Origin: Flavobacteriaceae bacterium
Lineage (GTDB): Bacteria; Bacteroidota; Bacteroidia; Flavobacteriales; Flavobacteriaceae
Direction of reading: 5' to 3'
Assembly: GCA_029245825.1 (NCBI GenBank)
Contig: JAQWON010000021.1
Coordinates: forward strand, 1-9,896
DNA: 9,896 bases
This document shows positions 7,772 to 9,896 of the stretch, piece after piece. Under the pieces are notes generated by a model. It searched no databases and had not been told where the DNA came from. It saw only the letters and a list, made by a program, of their open reading frames with translations. How positions within the stretch are numbered: position 1 is the first letter of the stretch; each line of letters opens with the position of its first letter. A program made the translations under genes and the position numbers.

Positions 7772-9649
7772 TTATTTAACCATTTTAAGGCTACGTTTTA
7801 TAAACTCGGTTAGTTCTTCCCCTTTTAAAAGATTTTGGGAGAGTTTAGCTAAATCTAAACCTTGATTGATTAAATTCTCTCTTTTTTTAGGAGTTTTTGT
7901 ATTTAATATTTGACCAACAAGGGCATGATTGGTGTTGACTAAGAGTGTATGCATTTCAGGAAAACTGCCCATCATCCCACCACCTGTTTGTTGCATTTCT
8001 TTCATTCTTCTCATAAATTCAGGTTGAACTAAGACGAAAGGCATTGCTTTACTATCCATTGGTTCAAGTTTAACAGTATATTTTTCTGATGGAACAACTT
8101 TTTCAATAAATGGCTTCAACTTTTCTTTTTCTTTATCAGATAATTTTGAGACAATATTTTCATCTTTTTTGATTAAATTTTCTATAGAATCTCCATCTAC
8201 CCTTACAAATGAAATCTTTTCTTTTTTAGTTTCTAGCTTTTGTATTAGATGGGAGATTATAGGAGAATCAAGTAACAGAACTCTATAATTTTTTTCTTCA
8301 GCACTTTTAATATAACTATGTTGTTCGTTTATGTCTGAAGCATATAATATTATAAGTTTGCCATCCTTGTCTGTCTGATTATCTTTTATATCTTTTTCTA
8401 ACTCATTAAAGGTTAAAAACTTATTATCTGTGGTAGGATAAAGTGCAAAAGAATCCGCTTTTTCAAAGAATTTATCTTCTGTAAGCATTCCATATTCAAC
8501 AACTACTTTTATATCATTCCATTTTTCCTCATAACTTTTCCTGTCCTTTTTAAATAGAGAATTAAGTTTATCAGCAACTTTACGAGTAATGTAGTTGCTA
8601 ATCTTTTTTACAGCTCCATCAGCTTGAAGGTAGCTTCTAGAAACGTTTAAAGGAATATCCGGAGAATCTATAACGCCTCTTAAGAGAGTTAAGAATTCAG
8701 GTACAATTCCTTCAACATTATCTGTAACAAAAACTTGATTTTGATAGAGTTGAATTTTATCTTTTTGAATATTTAGATCATTTTTGATTTTAGGGAAATA
8801 CAAAATCCCGGTTAGATTAAAAGGGTAATCAACATTTAAATGAATATTAAAGAGAGGCTCTTCAAATTGCATTGGATATAATTCTCTATAAAAATTTTTA
8901 TAGTCTTCATCTGATAATTCTGAAGGGGTTTTTGTCCATGCGGGAGAAGAATTATTTATAATGTTATCAACAGTTTGAGTTTCAGGTTTGGCATCTTCTT
9001 TAGCATCTTTTGGTAAGGGTAAAGTTTCTTCACGAGTTCCAAATTTTATTGGAATAGGCATAAACTTATTGTACTTTCTTAGCAGTTCACTTATCTTACT
9101 TTCTTCTAAAAATTCTTTGGAATCTTTATTTATGTGGAGAATAATTTCAGTCCCTCTTTCTTTTTTGTCAGTTTTTTTAAGAGAAAATTCTGGAGAACCA
9201 TCACATTCCCAATGAGCAGCGGGTTCATCTTTGTATGATTTTGTATGTATTTCTACTTTATCTGCAACCATAAAAGACGAATAAAAACCTAACCCAAAGT
9301 GACCAATTATTCCAGCATCTTTTCCCGAGTCTTTGTATTTTTCAAGGAATTCTTCAGCTCCTGAAAATGCAACTTCATTGATATATTTTGTAACCTCTTT
9401 TGAGGTCATGCCAATACCTTTGTCAATTATGTGTAATTTCTTCCCTTTTTTATCAACTTTAACTTCAATTTGAAGATCACCAATTTCTCCTTTAATTTCC
9501 CCAACACTAGTAAGATGTTTCAATTTACTGGAAGCATCAGTTGCATTCGAGATGAGTTCTCTTAGAAAAATTTCGTGATCACTATAAAGAAACTTTTTAA
9601 TTAGAGGAAAGATATTTTCTACCGATACATTTATTTTACCTTTTGCCAT
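7772..9649 (-). CDS. htpG: molecular chaperone HtpG (bacterial Hsp90)
   Basis: HtpG is the cytosolic ATP-dependent Hsp90 homologue that remodels client proteins, often with DnaK. The 625-residue length is normal for the family. The N-terminal GHKL ATPase is complete: LRELISNATDA with catalytic Glu31 and Asn35, IIDKGIGM with Asp76, and GIIGHFGLGFYSSFMVADKV at 113-132 (lid and glycine loop). The middle domain includes PLNVSRSYLQAD, where Arg338 is the catalytic-loop arginine. The C-terminal part (from about 500) includes a Met-rich stretch (MRRMKEMQQTGGGMMG) before the dimerisation helices (NHALVGQILNTKTPKKRENL). The start ATG at 9647-9649 begins MAKGKINVSVENIFPLIKKF, as expected; the leader is AT-rich with no Shine-Dalgarno. 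It is divergent from fabH across a 146-nt region containing a tandem repeat that may be its control site, and it converges stop to stop with the nuclease gene. Confidence 0.98.
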   Translation of the reverse strand: MAKGKINVSVENIFPLIKKFLYSDHEIFLRELISNATDASSKLKHLTSVGEIKGEIGDLQIEVKVDKKGKKLHIIDKGIGMTSKEVTKYINEVAFSGAEEFLEKYKDSGKDAGIIGHFGLGFYSSFMVADKVEIHTKSYKDEPAAHWECDGSPEFSLKKTDKKERGTEIILHINKDSKEFLEESKISELLRKYNKFMPIPIKFGTREETLPLPKDAKEDAKPETQTVDNIINNSSPAWTKTPSELSDEDYKNFYRELYPMQFEEPLFNIHLNVDYPFNLTGILYFPKIKNDLNIQKDKIQLYQNQVFVTDNVEGIVPEFLTLLRGVIDSPDIPLNVSRSYLQADGAVKKISNYITRKVADKLNSLFKKDRKSYEEKWNDIKVVVEYGMLTEDKFFEKADSFALYPTTDNKFLTFNELEKDIKDNQTDKDGKLIILYASDINEQHSYIKSAEEKNYRVLLLDSPIISHLIQKLETKKEKISFVRVDGDSIENLIKKDENIVSKLSDKEKEKLKPFIEKVVPSEKYTVKLEPMDSKAMPFVLVQPEFMRRMKEMQQTGGGMMGSFPEMHTLLVNTNHALVGQILNTKTPKKRENLINQGLDLAKLSQNLLKGEELTEFIKRSLKMVK

Positions 9650-9700
9650 TTTTTAACTTTTATATTTTATTAAACAAAAAAAGTACCATTTGTGTTAAGA

Positions 9701-9720
9701 TGACATATTGACATATATGT
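9701..9720. repeat. tandem TGACATAT repeat with adjoining palindrome upstream of htpG
   Basis: TGACATAT occurs twice head to tail at 9701-9708 and 9709-9716. The second copy runs into ACATATATGT (9711-9720), a perfect 10-bp palindrome. It lies 52-71 nt upstream of the htpG start and 76-95 nt upstream of fabH, in the 146-nt divergent region 9650-9795, which has no gene. Read toward htpG the units are ATATGTCA. The location fits an operator or activator site for the chaperone gene. AT-rich DNA makes short repeats common, so function is only inferred. Confidence 0.4.
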
Positions 9721-9782
9721 AATAATCCACAAAGATTTCAAAAATAAAATAATTTATCAAATGAATTACCTAAATTGCATTT

Positions 9783-9788
9783 AAAGGA
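9783..9788 (+). promoter_or_regulatory. Shine-Dalgarno-like site of fabH
   Basis: AAAGGA ends 7 nt before the ATG at 9796. It is the clearest ribosome-binding site in the window, where most genes lack one, and it supports the chosen fabH start. Confidence 0.55.
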
Positions 9789-9795
9789 TCTCACT

Positions 9796-9896
9796 ATGTA
9801 TAATTCGAAAATATCAGGCTTAGGTATGTATGCTCCTGAAAACATAGTAAAAAATGATGATTTGACTAATCTTATGGACACCTCTGATGAGTGGAT
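9796..9896 (+). CDS. fabH: beta-ketoacyl-ACP synthase III (N-terminal fragment, cut by window end)
   Basis: FabH condenses acetyl-CoA or a branched acyl-CoA with malonyl-ACP to start fatty-acid synthesis. Only 33 codons are visible. They read MYNSKISGLGMYAPENIVKN followed by DDLTNLMDTSDEW, matching the conserved N-terminus of Bacteroidota FabH (G-x-Y-x-P-E-N, N-D-D-L, M-D-T-S-D-E-W). The active-site Cys-His-Asn triad lies beyond the edge, so a FabH-like paralogue of another pathway cannot be fully excluded. The start is supported by AAAGGA 7 nt upstream and by the alignment. No consensus promoter is seen between it and htpG. Confidence 0.88.
   Translation, partial: MYNSKISGLGMYAPENIVKNDDLTNLMDTSDEW

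Noticed and set aside
8988..9215. 75-codon plus-strand open frame opposite htpG
   Set aside because: It is antisense to htpG; its Ser/Leu-rich composition is what the complement of Lys/Glu-rich coding gives.
9689..9733. TTTGTG ... CACAAA inverted repeat flanking the htpG/fabH repeat
   Set aside because: The arms are only 6 bp and their centre (9711) does not coincide with the palindrome centre (between 9715 and 9716); easily chance in AT-rich DNA.

Overview
The window is a compact, AT-rich stretch of what looks like a Bacteroidota chromosome, most probably from a Flavobacteriia-like lineage. The evidence for this is: rpoC followed by an overlapping DUF3467 gene; a DUF5916 outer-membrane barrel with a CBM9-like N-terminus; a DUF4369 lipoprotein; a Bacteroidota-style HtpG; mostly weak or absent Shine-Dalgarno sequences; and promoter elements fitting the Bacteroidota TTG / TAnnTTTG consensus. 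Species cannot be told from the sequence alone. No mobile element, tRNA, rRNA or CRISPR array was found, and no gene-free stretch exceeds 150 bases.

Layout. Positions 1-3074 (+) hold the C-terminal ~1,023 residues of RNA polymerase beta' (rpoC), cut by the window edge. It overlaps by 8 nt a small DUF3467 gene (3067-3378, +). After a 72-nt gap comes a type 1 isopentenyl-diphosphate isomerase (idi, 3451-3988, +) whose frame is broken exactly at the catalytic-cysteine motif. On the minus strand lies a two-gene unit read from right to left: a DUF5916 outer-membrane barrel protein (6947-4725) coupled by a TAATG stop/start overlap to a DUF4369 lipoprotein (4725-3991). A 57-nt divergent intergenic region separates this unit from an S1/P1-type secreted nuclease gene (7005-7771, +). 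Its signal peptide and catalytic body lie in different frames, with one base missing just after the expected mature N-terminal Trp. Next is htpG (9649-7772, -), abutting the nuclease stop to stop. A 146-nt divergent region then leads to the first 33 codons of fabH (9796 onward, +).

The content is mostly housekeeping: transcription (rpoC), isoprenoid supply (idi), protein folding (htpG) and fatty-acid initiation (fabH). An envelope module of unknown role (DUF5916 + DUF4369) and a secreted nuclease sit between. I see no clear novel defence or mobile system. The observations most worth a second look are the two independent frameshifts (idi and the nuclease), the overlapping divergent promoters at 6957-6985, the tandem TGACATAT repeat upstream of htpG, and the translationally coupled barrel/lipoprotein pair.
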